Source: SZAS-103 sp036496805 (GTDB taxonomy: Bacteria; Pseudomonadota; Gammaproteobacteria; Xanthomonadales; Xanthomonadaceae). From it: a DNA stretch of 64,000 nt. Shown here in pieces: positions 51,618 through 61,411 of this stretch. The notes below the pieces were generated by a model. The model searched no databases, had not been told where the DNA came from, and saw only the letters and a list, made by a program, of their open reading frames with translations. The stretch spans positions 1-64,000 of the forward strand of contig DASXKN010000026.1 of assembly GCA_036496805.1 (NCBI GenBank). The letters are read 5' to 3'. The position numbers and the translations under genes were made by a program. How positions within the stretch are numbered: the first letter of the stretch is position 1; each line of letters starts with the position of its first letter.

Positions 51618-51878
51618 TCACCCGAGCAATGGCTCCAGGCCGCCACGGCGATCCAGCGAAACCAGCTCCTCGTAGCCACCGACATGGACGTCGCCGATGA
51701 AGATCTGCGGCACGCTGTTGCGTTGCGTGCGCGCCATCATCTGCGCGCGCTGGACGGGATCGTTGTCGATCCTGACCTCGACCCAGTTGCGGCCGCGGCT
51801 CTTCAGGAAGTTCTTGGCGGCCACGCAATACGGGCAGATCCCGGTGCTGTAGAGGGTGATGACGGGTTTTTCGGGCAT
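51618..51878 (-). CDS. grxC: Glutaredoxin
   Basis: An 86-residue thioredoxin-fold protein with dithiol active site CPYC (residues 15-18), SVPQIFIGDVHVGGYEEL (cis-Pro and glutathione-binding GG) and the usual helix 3 tail. It is the GrxC type that reduces protein-glutathione disulfides. The start at 51878 fits the family. Confidence 0.94.
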   Translation of the reverse strand: MPEKPVITLYSTGICPYCVAAKNFLKSRGRNWVEVRIDNDPVQRAQMMARTQRNSVPQIFIGDVHVGGYEELVSLDRRGGLEPLLG

Positions 51879-52069
51879 AGCGGGAACTCGTGTCGTGGGA
51901 TCGTGGTCTTGGGGTTACCGAGAAAACCTTAATCGGTATCGGCGCACTATGGGGTCGGAACGGGACATTTTCCATCGCCCGACTCGACGTACGGCGTGGC
52001 GCCGGTTCACGCAGCAGCCGGGCTGTTTGATGCATGCTGCCAAAACGTATCTGCCAAGCGGGTAGCACC

Positions 52070-53725
52070 ATGCCGCGCCACTCCAGCCTGATCGCCTTGA
52101 TCCTCGCCGGCGTCTGCACCCTCGCGACGGGCTGCATCGAGCCGGCCTGGGCGCAGAACGGCGAGGCTTCGCTGCCCGACATCGGCTCGTCCGCCGGCCG
52201 CGTCATCACGCCGGAGGAGCAGCGTGAATACGGCGAGATGACCTTCCGCGAGTTGCGCAAGGAAGGCCTCGTGCTCGAGGACCCGCTGCTCGAGGACTGG
52301 ATCCAGGGCATCGGCGACCACCTCGGCGCCTACAGCAACAAGCCCTCGCAGGACTTCCACGTGTTCGTCGTCAAGTCGCGCGACGTCAATGCCTTCGCCA
52401 CGCTCGGCGGCTACGTCGCGGTCAACGCCGGCCTGATCCTGCTCACGACCAGCGAGGACGAACTCGCCGGCGTGATGTCGCATGAATTCGCGCACGTCAC
52501 CCAGAACCACGTGCTGCGCGCCTACGAGGCGCAGAAGCAGGCCACGATCCCGATCGTGCTGGCGATGCTCGCGGCGGTCGCGCTGTCCTCCCACTCGAGC
52601 TCCGAATCGGCCGGCAACGCGACCGAGGCCGCCATGGCCTCGGGCCTGGGCCTGATCGCGCAGACCCAGATCAACTTCACCCGCGACAACGAGACCGAGG
52701 CCGACCACTTCGGCATCCAGACCCTGGCGCGCGCCGGCTACGACCCGCTGGCGATGGCCAGCTTCTTCGGCCGCATGCAGGCGGCCTACCGCAGCGACGA
52801 GAACTACGGCCCCTACAAGACGCCCGACTTCCTCATGGACCACCCGGTCACCACCGAGCGCATCAGCGACGCGCTCGATCGCGCGCGCCAGATCAAGAGC
52901 AAGCCGCAGACGACGGTGACTGCCGATGCGACCAACGCACCGGCCAGCCTGTTGCTCCCGTCCGGCTTCGGCGACCATTCGATCAAGGCAGCCGCGACGC
53001 CCGAGCTGGGCCGCGATTTTGGATGGGCGCGCGAACGCCTGCGCGTGTTCAGCGCCGAAAGCAGCGGCGCGGCGATCGCCGAATACCAGCGGCTGCGCAA
53101 TGCCGACCCGAAGTCCTTCGGCGATGCCCAGCACTACGGCCTGGCCATCGCGATGATCGAACACGGAGAAGCCGGTGCCGCGCTGCCCGAGCTGAAGGCG
53201 CTGTCGGAACGGCACCCGGACGCTTACTGGCTCGATCTCGCGGTCGCGCGCGCGCAATTCGCCAGCGGCCAGCGTGCCGTGGCACTGGCCACTTACGACC
53301 ACGTCCTCGCAAAAATGCCAGGCAACCGCGCGGTGATCCTGAGTTATGCCGACACCCTCGGACAGATCGGCACGGCCGATTCCGGTCGTCGCGCCCAGGT
53401 CATCCTGCGCCCCTTGCTGGATGCCAGCGGGGACGATCCGGAGTTCCAGCAGACCTTCGCCCGCGCCTGCGAGCTGGCCGGAGACACCGGTCGCGCCGGC
53501 GAGAGCTACGCTGTCGCCGCCTTCCTGAACGGCCGCGCCGAAGACGCACTGAACCAGCTGGAGGCGCTCAAGCGCCGCGACGACCTGGGCTACTACGAGC
53601 GGGCACGCGTCGAGGCCAGGATCGAGGAGTTCAAGCCGGTCGTGCTGGAAATGCACAAGCAGGGCGTCCATGCCGGCGATGCCGACAAGCGCCAGCAGAT
53701 GACGGTCCGCGCCGGGCTGCACTGA
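52070..53725 (+). CDS. bepA: Periplasmic M48 metalloprotease/chaperone BepA
   Basis: A 551-residue outer-membrane quality control protease. A signal peptide (about 1-26) precedes the M48 domain with zinc motif HEFAH (about residues 142-146), DNETEADHFGIQTLARAGYDP and a C-terminal TPR region (about 290-545). BepA handles misassembled LptD and other outer-membrane proteins. The ATG at 52070 is used. The region 51879-52069 before it shows no gene; a plausible promoter is not distinct. Confidence 0.9.
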   Translation: MPRHSSLIALILAGVCTLATGCIEPAWAQNGEASLPDIGSSAGRVITPEEQREYGEMTFRELRKEGLVLEDPLLEDWIQGIGDHLGAYSNKPSQDFHVFVVKSRDVNAFATLGGYVAVNAGLILLTTSEDELAGVMSHEFAHVTQNHVLRAYEAQKQATIPIVLAMLAAVALSSHSSSESAGNATEAAMASGLGLIAQTQINFTRDNETEADHFGIQTLARAGYDPLAMASFFGRMQAAYRSDENYGPYKTPDFLMDHPVTTERISDALDRARQIKSKPQTTVTADATNAPASLLLPSGFGDHSIKAAATPELGRDFGWARERLRVFSAESSGAAIAEYQRLRNADPKSFGDAQHYGLAIAMIEHGEAGAALPELKALSERHPDAYWLDLAVARAQFASGQRAVALATYDHVLAKMPGNRAVILSYADTLGQIGTADSGRRAQVILRPLLDASGDDPEFQQTFARACELAGDTGRAGESYAVAAFLNGRAEDALNQLEALKRRDDLGYYERARVEARIEEFKPVVLEMHKQGVHAGDADKRQQMTVRAGLH

Positions 53726-53837
53726 AGCTTCACACGGCGGTCGCATACCGCTGCCCCGCGCATTTCCCCTGCCTGCGCGACCACGGCTGCAAACCGCGGC
53801 CCGCCTGCATCGCGGGCATGCGCCTGCGCCCCGGCTC

Positions 53838-53866
53838 CGGTAACATCGCCGTCACGAAACTGTTAT
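53838..53866 (+). promoter_or_regulatory. Pho box upstream of phoB
   Basis: Three half-sites repeat every 11 bases: CGGTAAC (53838-53844), CCGTCAC (53849-53855) and CTGTTAT (53860-53866). The last two are separated by GAAA and match the CTGTCAT-N4-CTGTCAT consensus at 11 of 14 positions. The box lies 36 bases before the phoB start, as in autoregulated phoB genes. Confidence 0.65.
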
Positions 53867-53901
53867 CTACTTGCGCGGCCAAGCACTTGCCGAGGTCCCG
53901 C

Positions 53902-54591
53902 TTGAACAAGCGCATTCTGATCGTCGACGACGAACCCGCCATCCGCGACATGGTCGCCTTTGCCCTGCGCAAGGGCGATTTCGATCCGGTCCACGCCGGC
54001 GACGCCCGCGAGGCGCAGGCGGCGATCGCCGACCGCATTCCCGACCTGATCCTGCTCGACTGGATGCTGCCCGGCACCAGCGGCATCGACCTCGCCCGCC
54101 GCTGGCGCCGCGAGGACTCCACCCGCGACGTGCCGATCATCATGCTCACCGCGCGCGGCGAGGAATCCGATCGCGTCAGCGGGCTCGACTCGGGGGTCGA
54201 CGATTACGTGGTGAAGCCCTTCTCGGCGCGCGAGCTGCTGGCTCGCATCAGGGCCGTCATGCGCCGCTCGCGCGAGGACGACGAGGACGGCAGCGTCGTC
54301 CTCGGCGGCCTGCGCATCGACGGCGCCGCGCACCGCGTGTTCGCCGGCGACACCCCGATCCACATCGGCCCGACCGAATACCGCCTGCTGCACTTCTTCA
54401 TGACCCACGCCGAACGCGTGTACTCGCGTACCCAGTTGCTCGACCATGTCTGGGGCGGGAATGTCTATGTCGAGGAACGCACCGTGGACGTGCACATCCG
54501 TCGCCTGCGCAAGACCCTCGAGCCCTACCGCCTGGAAAACCTGGTACAGACCGTGCGCGGCTCGGGTTATCGCTTCTCGACCGCGCACTAG
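53902..54591 (+). CDS. phoB: Phosphate regulon response regulator PhoB
   Basis: A 229-residue OmpR-type regulator. The receiver has D9/D10, phospho-acceptor D53 in LLDWMLPGTSGIDL, T region MLTARGEE and Lys in VVKPFSARELLARI; the winged helix has HIGPTEYRLL, ERTVDVHIRRLRKTL and VRGSGYRFS. PhoB activates phosphate-starvation genes. TTG 53902 is the start because GAGG precedes it by seven bases and the receiver begins at once. It heads phoB-phoR-ppk-ppx. Confidence 0.94.
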   Translation: MNKRILIVDDEPAIRDMVAFALRKGDFDPVHAGDAREAQAAIADRIPDLILLDWMLPGTSGIDLARRWRREDSTRDVPIIMLTARGEESDRVSGLDSGVDDYVVKPFSARELLARIRAVMRRSREDDEDGSVVLGGLRIDGAAHRVFAGDTPIHIGPTEYRLLHFFMTHAERVYSRTQLLDHVWGGNVYVEERTVDVHIRRLRKTLEPYRLENLVQTVRGSGYRFSTAH

Positions 54592-54597
54592 GCCCAC

Positions 54598-55941
54598 ATG
54601 CCGATCTTTCCCGGAGAATCCTGGCAGCGCGCGATCGTCCAGTTGATCGCGTTGTACCTCGGCGCGCTGCTGCTGGGCTGGGCGATCGGCCATGTCTGGC
54701 TGCCGCTGGCGCTGGTGTCGATGGGCGTGGTCGCCTGGCACTACTTCCGCCTGTGGCGCCTGCTCACGCGCCTGACCGGACGCCGCCGCCTGCCGCCGGC
54801 GAGCGGCAGCAGCGTGTGGTCGGAGACAGAAAGCCTGCTCCACCAGCGCCAGGACGACGTGCGCAACCGCAAGCGCCGCCTGCTCGACATGCTGCGCGCC
54901 TACCGCGCCGCCGCCGCGGTGCTGCCCGACGCGGTGGTGCTGATCGACCGCAACAGCCAGCGCGTGACCTGGTTCAACGAGGCCGCCGGCCGCCTGCTCG
55001 GCCTGAAGCATCCGCGCGACAACAACGCGCCGGTCGCCGAGCTGCTGCGGCCGCTGCCGATCGCGTTGTGGATGACCGGCGGCCAGCACGCCGAGCCGCT
55101 GAGCGACGCGCCCTCGCCGGTCGACCAGAACATCCGCCTCAACCTTCGCCTGATCCCGTATTCCGAGCAGCAATGGCTGCTGGTCGCGCGCGACATCAGC
55201 AAGCTGATGCACCTCGAGCAGGTGCGCCGCGATTTCGTCGCCAACGTCTCGCACGAATTGCGCACGCCGCTGACCGTGATCCACGGCTACCTCGAGCTGT
55301 TCGATCCCGAGGACATGCCCGAGTGGGCGCCGATGTTCGAGGAGATGCGCAAGCAGAGCCAGCGCATGGCGCAGATCGTGGAGGACCTGCTGACCCTGTC
55401 GCGGCTCGAGGCGCAGGAGCAGTCGCCCGAGGAAGTCGTCGGCATGACCGCGCTGCTGCAGACCCTGCGCCGCGAGGGTGATGCACTCAGCGGCGGCCGC
55501 CACCGGATCAGCGTCGAGGACACCAGCGGCCTCGACCTGCTCGGCTCGACCAAGGAGCTGCACAGCGCCTTCTCGAACCTGGTCAGCAATGCGGTGCGCT
55601 ACACGCCTTCGGGCGGCAGCATCCGCATCCGCTTCGCGCGCGAGCCGGCCGACGGCCGCGAGGGCGCGGTGCTGTCGGTGCAGGACACCGGCTACGGCAT
55701 TCCCGCGCAGCACCTTCCGCGGATCACCGAGCGCTTCTACCGCGTTTCCACCAGCCGTTCGCGCGAATCCGGCGGAACCGGCCTGGGGCTGTCGATCGTC
55801 AAGCACGTGCTCGCCCTGCACCAGGCGCGGCTGGAGATCGTCAGCGAAGTCGGCCAGGGCAGCACCTTCTCCATCCATTTCGGCGCCGCGCGCGCGCATC
55901 CGCGTGCGATGCTTGCCACCCAGGCCACGGGTACCGCATGA
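54598..55941 (+). CDS. phoR: Phosphate regulon sensor kinase PhoR
   Basis: A 447-residue membrane kinase. Two hydrophobic N-terminal segments (about 10-50) precede a PAS domain (about 100-200), HisKA with VSHELRTPLTVIHGYLEL (phospho-His) and an HATPase domain with SNLVSNAVRYTP, VQDTGYGIP and GGTGLGLSIVKH. It pairs with PhoB, whose stop is six bases upstream. Its end overlaps ppk by four bases. Confidence 0.94.
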   Translation: MPIFPGESWQRAIVQLIALYLGALLLGWAIGHVWLPLALVSMGVVAWHYFRLWRLLTRLTGRRRLPPASGSSVWSETESLLHQRQDDVRNRKRRLLDMLRAYRAAAAVLPDAVVLIDRNSQRVTWFNEAAGRLLGLKHPRDNNAPVAELLRPLPIALWMTGGQHAEPLSDAPSPVDQNIRLNLRLIPYSEQQWLLVARDISKLMHLEQVRRDFVANVSHELRTPLTVIHGYLELFDPEDMPEWAPMFEEMRKQSQRMAQIVEDLLTLSRLEAQEQSPEEVVGMTALLQTLRREGDALSGGRHRISVEDTSGLDLLGSTKELHSAFSNLVSNAVRYTPSGGSIRIRFAREPADGREGAVLSVQDTGYGIPAQHLPRITERFYRVSTSRSRESGGTGLGLSIVKHVLALHQARLEIVSEVGQGSTFSIHFGAARAHPRAMLATQATGTA

Positions 55942-58136
55942 ACGACGCCGCCACGAAACAACCGGAGACCACCAGGCAGGGCCGCAAGCGTGCGCGGAAG
56001 CAGGCGACCGCGCTGCCCGCGGACACGATCGCGCCCACCCTCGCGCCCGATCCCGCCGCTGCCGCCGCGCCGGTCGTCGAAGATCCCGCCCAGCGCTCGC
56101 CCTACCTCAACCGCGAGCTCTCCCAGATCGCCTTCAACGAGCGCGTGCTCGCGCAGGCGCGCGACGCATCGGTACCGCTGCTCGAGCGCCTGCGCTACCT
56201 GTGCATCTCCTGCACCAACCTCGACGAGTTCTTCGAGGTGCGGGTCGCGGCGATCAACCACCAGTTGCAGTTCGGCGGCACCACCGGCCCCGACGGCCTC
56301 GGGCCGGCGACCGCGCTCAAGCTCATCCACGAACGCGCGAACCGGCTCGTGCAGGCGCAGTACGCGCTGTGGAACAAGGCGCTGCTGCCCGAGCTGACCG
56401 CGGCCGGCATCCGCATCCTCGACCCCGCGAGCTGGACCACGGCGCAGAAACGCTGGCTGCGCCGCTTCTTCCGCAACGAGATCCTGCCGGTGCTCTCGCC
56501 GCTGGGGCTCGATCCGGCGCATCCATTCCCGCGCATCCTCAACAAGTCGCTCAACATCGTGGTGTCCTGCGAAGGCAAGGACGCGTTCGGGCGCAACAGC
56601 CACATGGCGATCGTGCGCGCACCGCGTTCGCTGCGCCGGGTGATCCAGCTACCGGCCGAACTGTCCGGCGGCCCGCACGATTTCGTGCTGCTCAGCAACG
56701 TGCTCACCGCCTTCGTCGACGAGATCCTGCCAGGCATGCAGGTCAAGGGCGCGTGGCAGTTCCGCGTCACCCGCAACAGCGAGCTGCTGGTCGACGAGGA
56801 CGAGATGGAGAACCTCGCGCACGCGCTCAAGGGCGAGCTGGCAAGTCGCGGCTTCCTGCGCGCGATGCGGCTGGAGATCAGCGCCGACTGCCCGAGCGCG
56901 ATCGTCAAGATGCTGCTGAAGAATTTCGAGTTGCCGGCGAACGCGGTCTATCGCGTCGACGGCCCGGTGAACCTCAACCGCTCCATGCAGCTCTATGCGC
57001 TGGTGGACCGCCCCGAGCTGAAGTTCCCGACGTTCCGCCCGCGCGTGCTGCAACTGGACGCCGACGAGATCTTCGACGAAATCCGCCGCGGCGACATCCT
57101 GCTGCACCATCCCTACGATTCGTTCGCGGCGGTGGTCGACCTGCTCAAGGAAGCCGCGCGCGATCCCGACGTGATGGCGATCAAGCAGACCCTGTACCGC
57201 ACCGGCCGCGACTCGGTCCTGGTCGAGCACCTGATCGAGGCCTCGCGCAACGGCAAGGACGTCACCGTCGTCATCGAGCTGCGCGCCCGCTTCGACGAGG
57301 AAGCCAACATCCGCTTCGCCGATCGCCTCCAGGAAGCCGGCGTGCAGGTCGTGTACGGCGTGGTGGGCTACAAGACCCACGCCAAGATGCTGATGATCGT
57401 GCGCCGCGAGCGCGCGAAGCTGCGCCGCTACATCCACCTGTCGACCGGCAACTACCACGCCGGCACCGCGCGCGCATACACCGACATCGGCCTGCTCACC
57501 GCCGATGCCGACTTCGGCGAGGACGTGAACCTGCTGTTCCAGCAGCTCTCGGGGCTGGCGCCGGACGTCAAGCTCAAGCGCCTGCTGCAGTCGCCCTTCA
57601 CCCTCTACAAGTCGCTGCTCAAGAAGGTCGCGCGCGAGGCCAAGAACGCGCGCGCCGGCAAGCCCGCGCGCATCATCGCCAAGATGAACGCGCTGACCGA
57701 GATCGGGGTGATGGACGCGCTGTATGCGGCCTCCCAGGCCGGCGTGCGGATCGACCTCATCGTGCGCGGCTCCTGCGCCCTGCGCCCCGGCCTGCCCGGG
57801 CTTTCGGACAACATCCGCGTGCGCTCGGTGGTCGGGCGCTTCCTGGAGCACAGCCGCGTGTACTGGTTCGCGAACGACGACGAACCGGAGATGTGGTGTT
57901 CCAGCGCCGACTGGATGGACCGCAACCTGCTGCGCCGCGTGGAAACCTGCTTCCCGATCGTCGACAAGGATCTGGCCGCGCGCGTCTACGCCGAGGAGCT
58001 GGACAACTACCTGCGCGACAACACCCAGGCCTGGGAACTTCGCGAGGACGGCACCTACGTGCAGGCGCATCCGCAGGCCGATGAAGCTCCCTACTCGGCG
58101 CAGGCCGACCTGCTCGCGAAGCTGTGCTCCGGCTGA
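55938..58136 (+). CDS. ppk: Polyphosphate kinase 1
   Basis: A 732-residue enzyme that makes polyphosphate from ATP. It has YLNRELSQIAFNERVL, LRYLCISCTNLDEFFEVR, HHPYDSF, KQTLYRTG and YKTHAKMLMIVRRE (catalytic His), and CSSADWMDRNLLRRVE at the C-terminus. It starts with a basic extension of about 50 residues. The ATG overlaps the phoR stop and its stop overlaps the ppx start, so the operon is tightly coupled. Confidence 0.95.
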   Translation: MNDAATKQPETTRQGRKRARKQATALPADTIAPTLAPDPAAAAAPVVEDPAQRSPYLNRELSQIAFNERVLAQARDASVPLLERLRYLCISCTNLDEFFEVRVAAINHQLQFGGTTGPDGLGPATALKLIHERANRLVQAQYALWNKALLPELTAAGIRILDPASWTTAQKRWLRRFFRNEILPVLSPLGLDPAHPFPRILNKSLNIVVSCEGKDAFGRNSHMAIVRAPRSLRRVIQLPAELSGGPHDFVLLSNVLTAFVDEILPGMQVKGAWQFRVTRNSELLVDEDEMENLAHALKGELASRGFLRAMRLEISADCPSAIVKMLLKNFELPANAVYRVDGPVNLNRSMQLYALVDRPELKFPTFRPRVLQLDADEIFDEIRRGDILLHHPYDSFAAVVDLLKEAARDPDVMAIKQTLYRTGRDSVLVEHLIEASRNGKDVTVVIELRARFDEEANIRFADRLQEAGVQVVYGVVGYKTHAKMLMIVRRERAKLRRYIHLSTGNYHAGTARAYTDIGLLTADADFGEDVNLLFQQLSGLAPDVKLKRLLQSPFTLYKSLLKKVAREAKNARAGKPARIIAKMNALTEIGVMDALYAASQAGVRIDLIVRGSCALRPGLPGLSDNIRVRSVVGRFLEHSRVYWFANDDEPEMWCSSADWMDRNLLRRVETCFPIVDKDLAARVYAEELDNYLRDNTQAWELREDGTYVQAHPQADEAPYSAQADLLAKLCSG

Positions 58137-59674
58137 TGCCAGCCGCGCGCGCGAACGAGGTCGACAGCGGCCCGGGCGCGATCGCCGAAGGCTCCCTGCT
58201 GGCCGCGCTCGATCTCGGATCCAACAGTTTCCACATGGTGGTCGCGCGCTACGTGCTCGGCCAGTTGCGCGTGATCGACCGCTTGCGCGAGAACGTGCGC
58301 CTGGCCGAAGGACTGGACGGCGAAGGCGGGCTGCGCGACGCCGTGCGCGTGCGCGCGCTCGACTGCCTGTCGCGCTTCGGCCAGCGCATCCGCAGCCTGC
58401 CGCCGCAATGCGTGCGCGTGGTCGCGACCAACACCGTGCGCCAGCTGCGCGATCCCCGTGTCTTCCTGCATCCGGCCGAGGCCGCGCTCGGGCACGCGGT
58501 GGAAATCGTGTCCGGCCGCGAGGAAGCGCGCCTTGTCTATCTCGGCGTCGCCCACGCGATGCCGCCCAGCGGCAAGCGGCGGCTGGTGATCGACATCGGC
58601 GGCGGCTCGACCGAGTTCATCATCGGCGAAGGCTACGAACCGCTCGAACGCGAAAGCCTGCAGATGGGCTGCGTGGCCAGCACGCGCCGCTTCTTCGACG
58701 GCGGCCGGCTCAGCCGCAAGCGCTGGAAGGAAGGACTGACCGAGGTGTCGGCCGAGTTCCAGCAGTTCGTGCGCGCGTACCGCGATCGCGGCTGGACCGA
58801 CACGATCGGTTCCTCGGGCACGATCAAGTCGATCGGCGAGATCCTCGCGGCGATGAAGCTCACCCGCGGCGCGATCACCGACACGGCGCTGGCGGAACTG
58901 TGCGAAAGCCTGCTCGCCTTCGAGCGCATCGAGGACATCGACCTGCCCGGCCTGTCGGACGATCGCCGGCCGGTGATCGCCGGCGGCCTGCTGGTGCTGC
59001 TGGCCGCGTTCAACGAGCTGGGCATCAAGCGCATGCAGCCGAGCAAGTCGGCGCTGCGCGAGGGTGTGCTCTACGACATGCTCGGCCGCGCCAGCGACCG
59101 CGATCCGCGCGACGGTTCGGTGGAGGCGCTGATGCAGCGCTATGGCGTGGATCGCGAGCAGGCCGCATTGGTCACGAGCACCGCGCTCTCGCTGTTCGAC
59201 CAGGCCGCGCCGGCCTGGGACCTGGACGGCGACGAACGCGACATGCTGGCCTGGGCCGCGCGCGTGCACGAGATCGGCCTGGCGGTCGCGCACAGCCAGC
59301 ACCACGTCCACGGCGCCTACCTGATCGAGAATTCCGACATCGCCGGTTTTTCGCGCACCGAGCAGCAGATGCTCGCCGCGCTGCTGCGCTGCCAGCGCCG
59401 CGGCATCGTGATGGCCAGCATCGAAGCCCTGCCCGAACGCCTGGTGACGCCGACGCTGCGCTGCGTGTTGCTGCTGCGGCTGGCCGTGCTGCTGCACCGC
59501 AGCCACGACCGCGACGCTCCGCCGTCGGTGCGGATCGTGGTCGATGGCAAGGAGCTGCGCCTGCGCCTGCCGCAGGGCTGGCTGGCCGACCACCAGCTCA
59601 CCCGCCAGGACCTCGACCGCGAGCGCGACGAGATGGCGGAGATCGGGTTCACGCTTTCGATCCGCTCGGGCTGA
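58136..59674 (+). CDS. ppx: Exopolyphosphatase
   Basis: A 512-residue ASKHA-fold phosphatase that releases phosphate from polyphosphate. It has AALDLGSNSFHMVVAR, VRVVATNTVRQL, VIDIGGGSTEFIIGEG and GSSGTIKSIGEIL, with a C-terminal HD-like domain (about 305-495, HEIGLAVAHSQHHVHGAYL). ATG 58136 overlaps the ppk stop by one base; GTG 58124 is an alternative. Confidence 0.94.
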   Translation: MPAARANEVDSGPGAIAEGSLLAALDLGSNSFHMVVARYVLGQLRVIDRLRENVRLAEGLDGEGGLRDAVRVRALDCLSRFGQRIRSLPPQCVRVVATNTVRQLRDPRVFLHPAEAALGHAVEIVSGREEARLVYLGVAHAMPPSGKRRLVIDIGGGSTEFIIGEGYEPLERESLQMGCVASTRRFFDGGRLSRKRWKEGLTEVSAEFQQFVRAYRDRGWTDTIGSSGTIKSIGEILAAMKLTRGAITDTALAELCESLLAFERIEDIDLPGLSDDRRPVIAGGLLVLLAAFNELGIKRMQPSKSALREGVLYDMLGRASDRDPRDGSVEALMQRYGVDREQAALVTSTALSLFDQAAPAWDLDGDERDMLAWAARVHEIGLAVAHSQHHVHGAYLIENSDIAGFSRTEQQMLAALLRCQRRGIVMASIEALPERLVTPTLRCVLLLRLAVLLHRSHDRDAPPSVRIVVDGKELRLRLPQGWLADHQLTRQDLDRERDEMAEIGFTLSIRSG

Positions 59675-59959
59675 TTTCCCGATTCGCGAAAAGTCGGGGC
59701 GTTGATCAAGAGCCAAAGCGTTTCGCTCTTTCGCGCTGGTTACGTCTTGTCATGGTGGAAGAGCAAAGCGTTTCTGTTCCTGACTTGATCTGCTTCGCGC
59801 GTCAGCGCGGAACGCTTTGCCTTGCTCCAGAAGAGACGGCAGCAGGAGCACCCCTCCCCGACCCTCCCCCGCGCTGCGCGCAAGGGAGGGAAGGAGCGCC
59901 CTCGATACCCGAGGGCGAAGCTCCATGGATGAATCGACGAAATCTATTCGCCCAAAGCC
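59675..59959. repeat. Repeat-rich gap between ppx and the M48 gene
   Basis: This 285-base gap has no gene. It holds several GCGTTTCGC/GCGCGGAACGC pieces (about 59700-59830), including arms GAGCAAAGCGTT and AACGCTTTGCCTTGCTC that can pair, and a CCCTCCCC...GGGAGGG hairpin at about 59845-59900. Related pieces lie after the beta-helix gene at 50911-50974. Confidence 0.6.
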
Positions 59960-61411
59960 TCAGCGCACCGCCATCACGTACGGCCGGTCGGTGTACTGCT
60001 CCACCGCACCGATGCCCTTGCGGTCGAGGTTGTCGAGCCGCTTGTCCGGCGTCGGGTGCGTGCTGTAGAGGTTGCTGGTGCGGCTGGAATCGGCGTTCGC
60101 CTGCAGCTTCTGCAGCACCGCATACATCGCCAGCGGGTTGTAGCCGGCGCGCGCGGTATAGATCAGCGAGGCCATGTCGGAACGGTATTCCACGTCCTTG
60201 TCGAAGCCGGTGAGGACGATCGCCGCGCCCTCCTTGAGGAAGTAGTTGGCCAGGTGCTGCTCGAGCGGCTTGGCGGCACCGCTGCCCACGTGGCTGACGA
60301 CCTGGTCGGAAACCACCTTCATCCCGATCGAGGCCCATGCCTGCTTCATGATCACGTTGTACTGGTCGCGCGCGACCACGTGGCTGATCTCGTGGCCGAG
60401 CACGGCAGCCAGCTCGTCGTCCGACTGCAGCACCTCGTACAGGCCGCGGGTGACGATGATGTAGCCGCCCGGCGCGGAAAAGGCGTTCATGGTTCCGCTG
60501 TCGACCACGACGAAGGTCCACGGCAGGTCGTCGCGCGGCGTCTGCAACGCCACCCAACGGCCGATGGTGTTGACGCGGCGCTGCGCCTGGGGGTTTTCCC
60601 AGATCGGGAACAGGCTGAGGACGCGACCGGCGACCTGCGGCCCCATCTGGATCTCGTCGTCGTACTTCTCCTGCTCGCTCTTGGGCATCGCGTCGCCGGC
60701 GCTGCTGGCCACCGAGCCACCTATTCCCCCCAGGTGGCTGCCGACCATGCCGAACAGTCCCTTCTTGACCGCCGAGCTCTGCGCCTGCTGGGCCTGCACT
60801 TCCCCGGACGAGCCCGAGGTGGCGCGATGGCCCTCGCCGATCCCCGGTTCCTTCCTGTAGGCCACGTCGGTCTTCTGCAGGTGCATGCGGCTGGCATAGG
60901 CGTTCGCGGTGGCGTCGTCCACGCGCAGCGTTTCCATGCGCGCCACGGCCGCGCCGTCGAAACCCGCCTTGCGCAGCCCTTCGACGTCCAAGCCGCGCAC
61001 GCCGGCGGTCTCGCCCGGTTTCACGTGGCCGCCGAACATCGAATAACCGTCCGTGCTGCTGCCCGGCGTGCCCTTCGCCTGGGCAAGGCGCACCTCGTTG
61101 ATCTTCACGTAACCGTCCGAACTGGGCTGTGACTTGACGTTGAACCAGAGACCCTCCTGCTTCTCGACTTCGACCGGGTTGCCCTTGGCGAGCGTGGTCA
61201 CGGTGGGCGAGGTCGTCGAAGCCGCCTGATGCATCGCGACGCCGTCCTTGTAGACGGTCGCCGCGGTGGTGCCTGCCGGCGCGGGCGCCTCCTGCGGAGC
61301 GGCCGGCTGGGGCGTGCTCGCCGGCGCGTGCGCGGGCTTCTTCGCGACCGCGGCGCCGGTGGCGAGGACGGCAAGGATGGAAAGGCTCAGGATTCGGATG
61401 GCATGGCGCAT
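59960..61411 (-). CDS. SH3-M48 metalloprotease
   Basis: A 483-residue exported protein. A signal peptide (about 1-23) and an Ala/Pro-rich linker lead to a bacterial SH3 domain (about 54-110, KDGVAMHQAASTTSP...EGLWFNV), a low-complexity region and an M48 domain with zinc motif HEISH (about residue 340), VPV/YIIVTRGLYE and HPTPDKRLDNL. It is related to LoiP/BepA-type envelope proteases. Its start lies inside the end of the CHASE2 gene (25-base overlap). Confidence 0.85.
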   Translation of the reverse strand: MRHAIRILSLSILAVLATGAAVAKKPAHAPASTPQPAAPQEAPAPAGTTAATVYKDGVAMHQAASTTSPTVTTLAKGNPVEVEKQEGLWFNVKSQPSSDGYVKINEVRLAQAKGTPGSSTDGYSMFGGHVKPGETAGVRGLDVEGLRKAGFDGAAVARMETLRVDDATANAYASRMHLQKTDVAYRKEPGIGEGHRATSGSSGEVQAQQAQSSAVKKGLFGMVGSHLGGIGGSVASSAGDAMPKSEQEKYDDEIQMGPQVAGRVLSLFPIWENPQAQRRVNTIGRWVALQTPRDDLPWTFVVVDSGTMNAFSAPGGYIIVTRGLYEVLQSDDELAAVLGHEISHVVARDQYNVIMKQAWASIGMKVVSDQVVSHVGSGAAKPLEQHLANYFLKEGAAIVLTGFDKDVEYRSDMASLIYTARAGYNPLAMYAVLQKLQANADSSRTSNLYSTHPTPDKRLDNLDRKGIGAVEQYTDRPYVMAVR

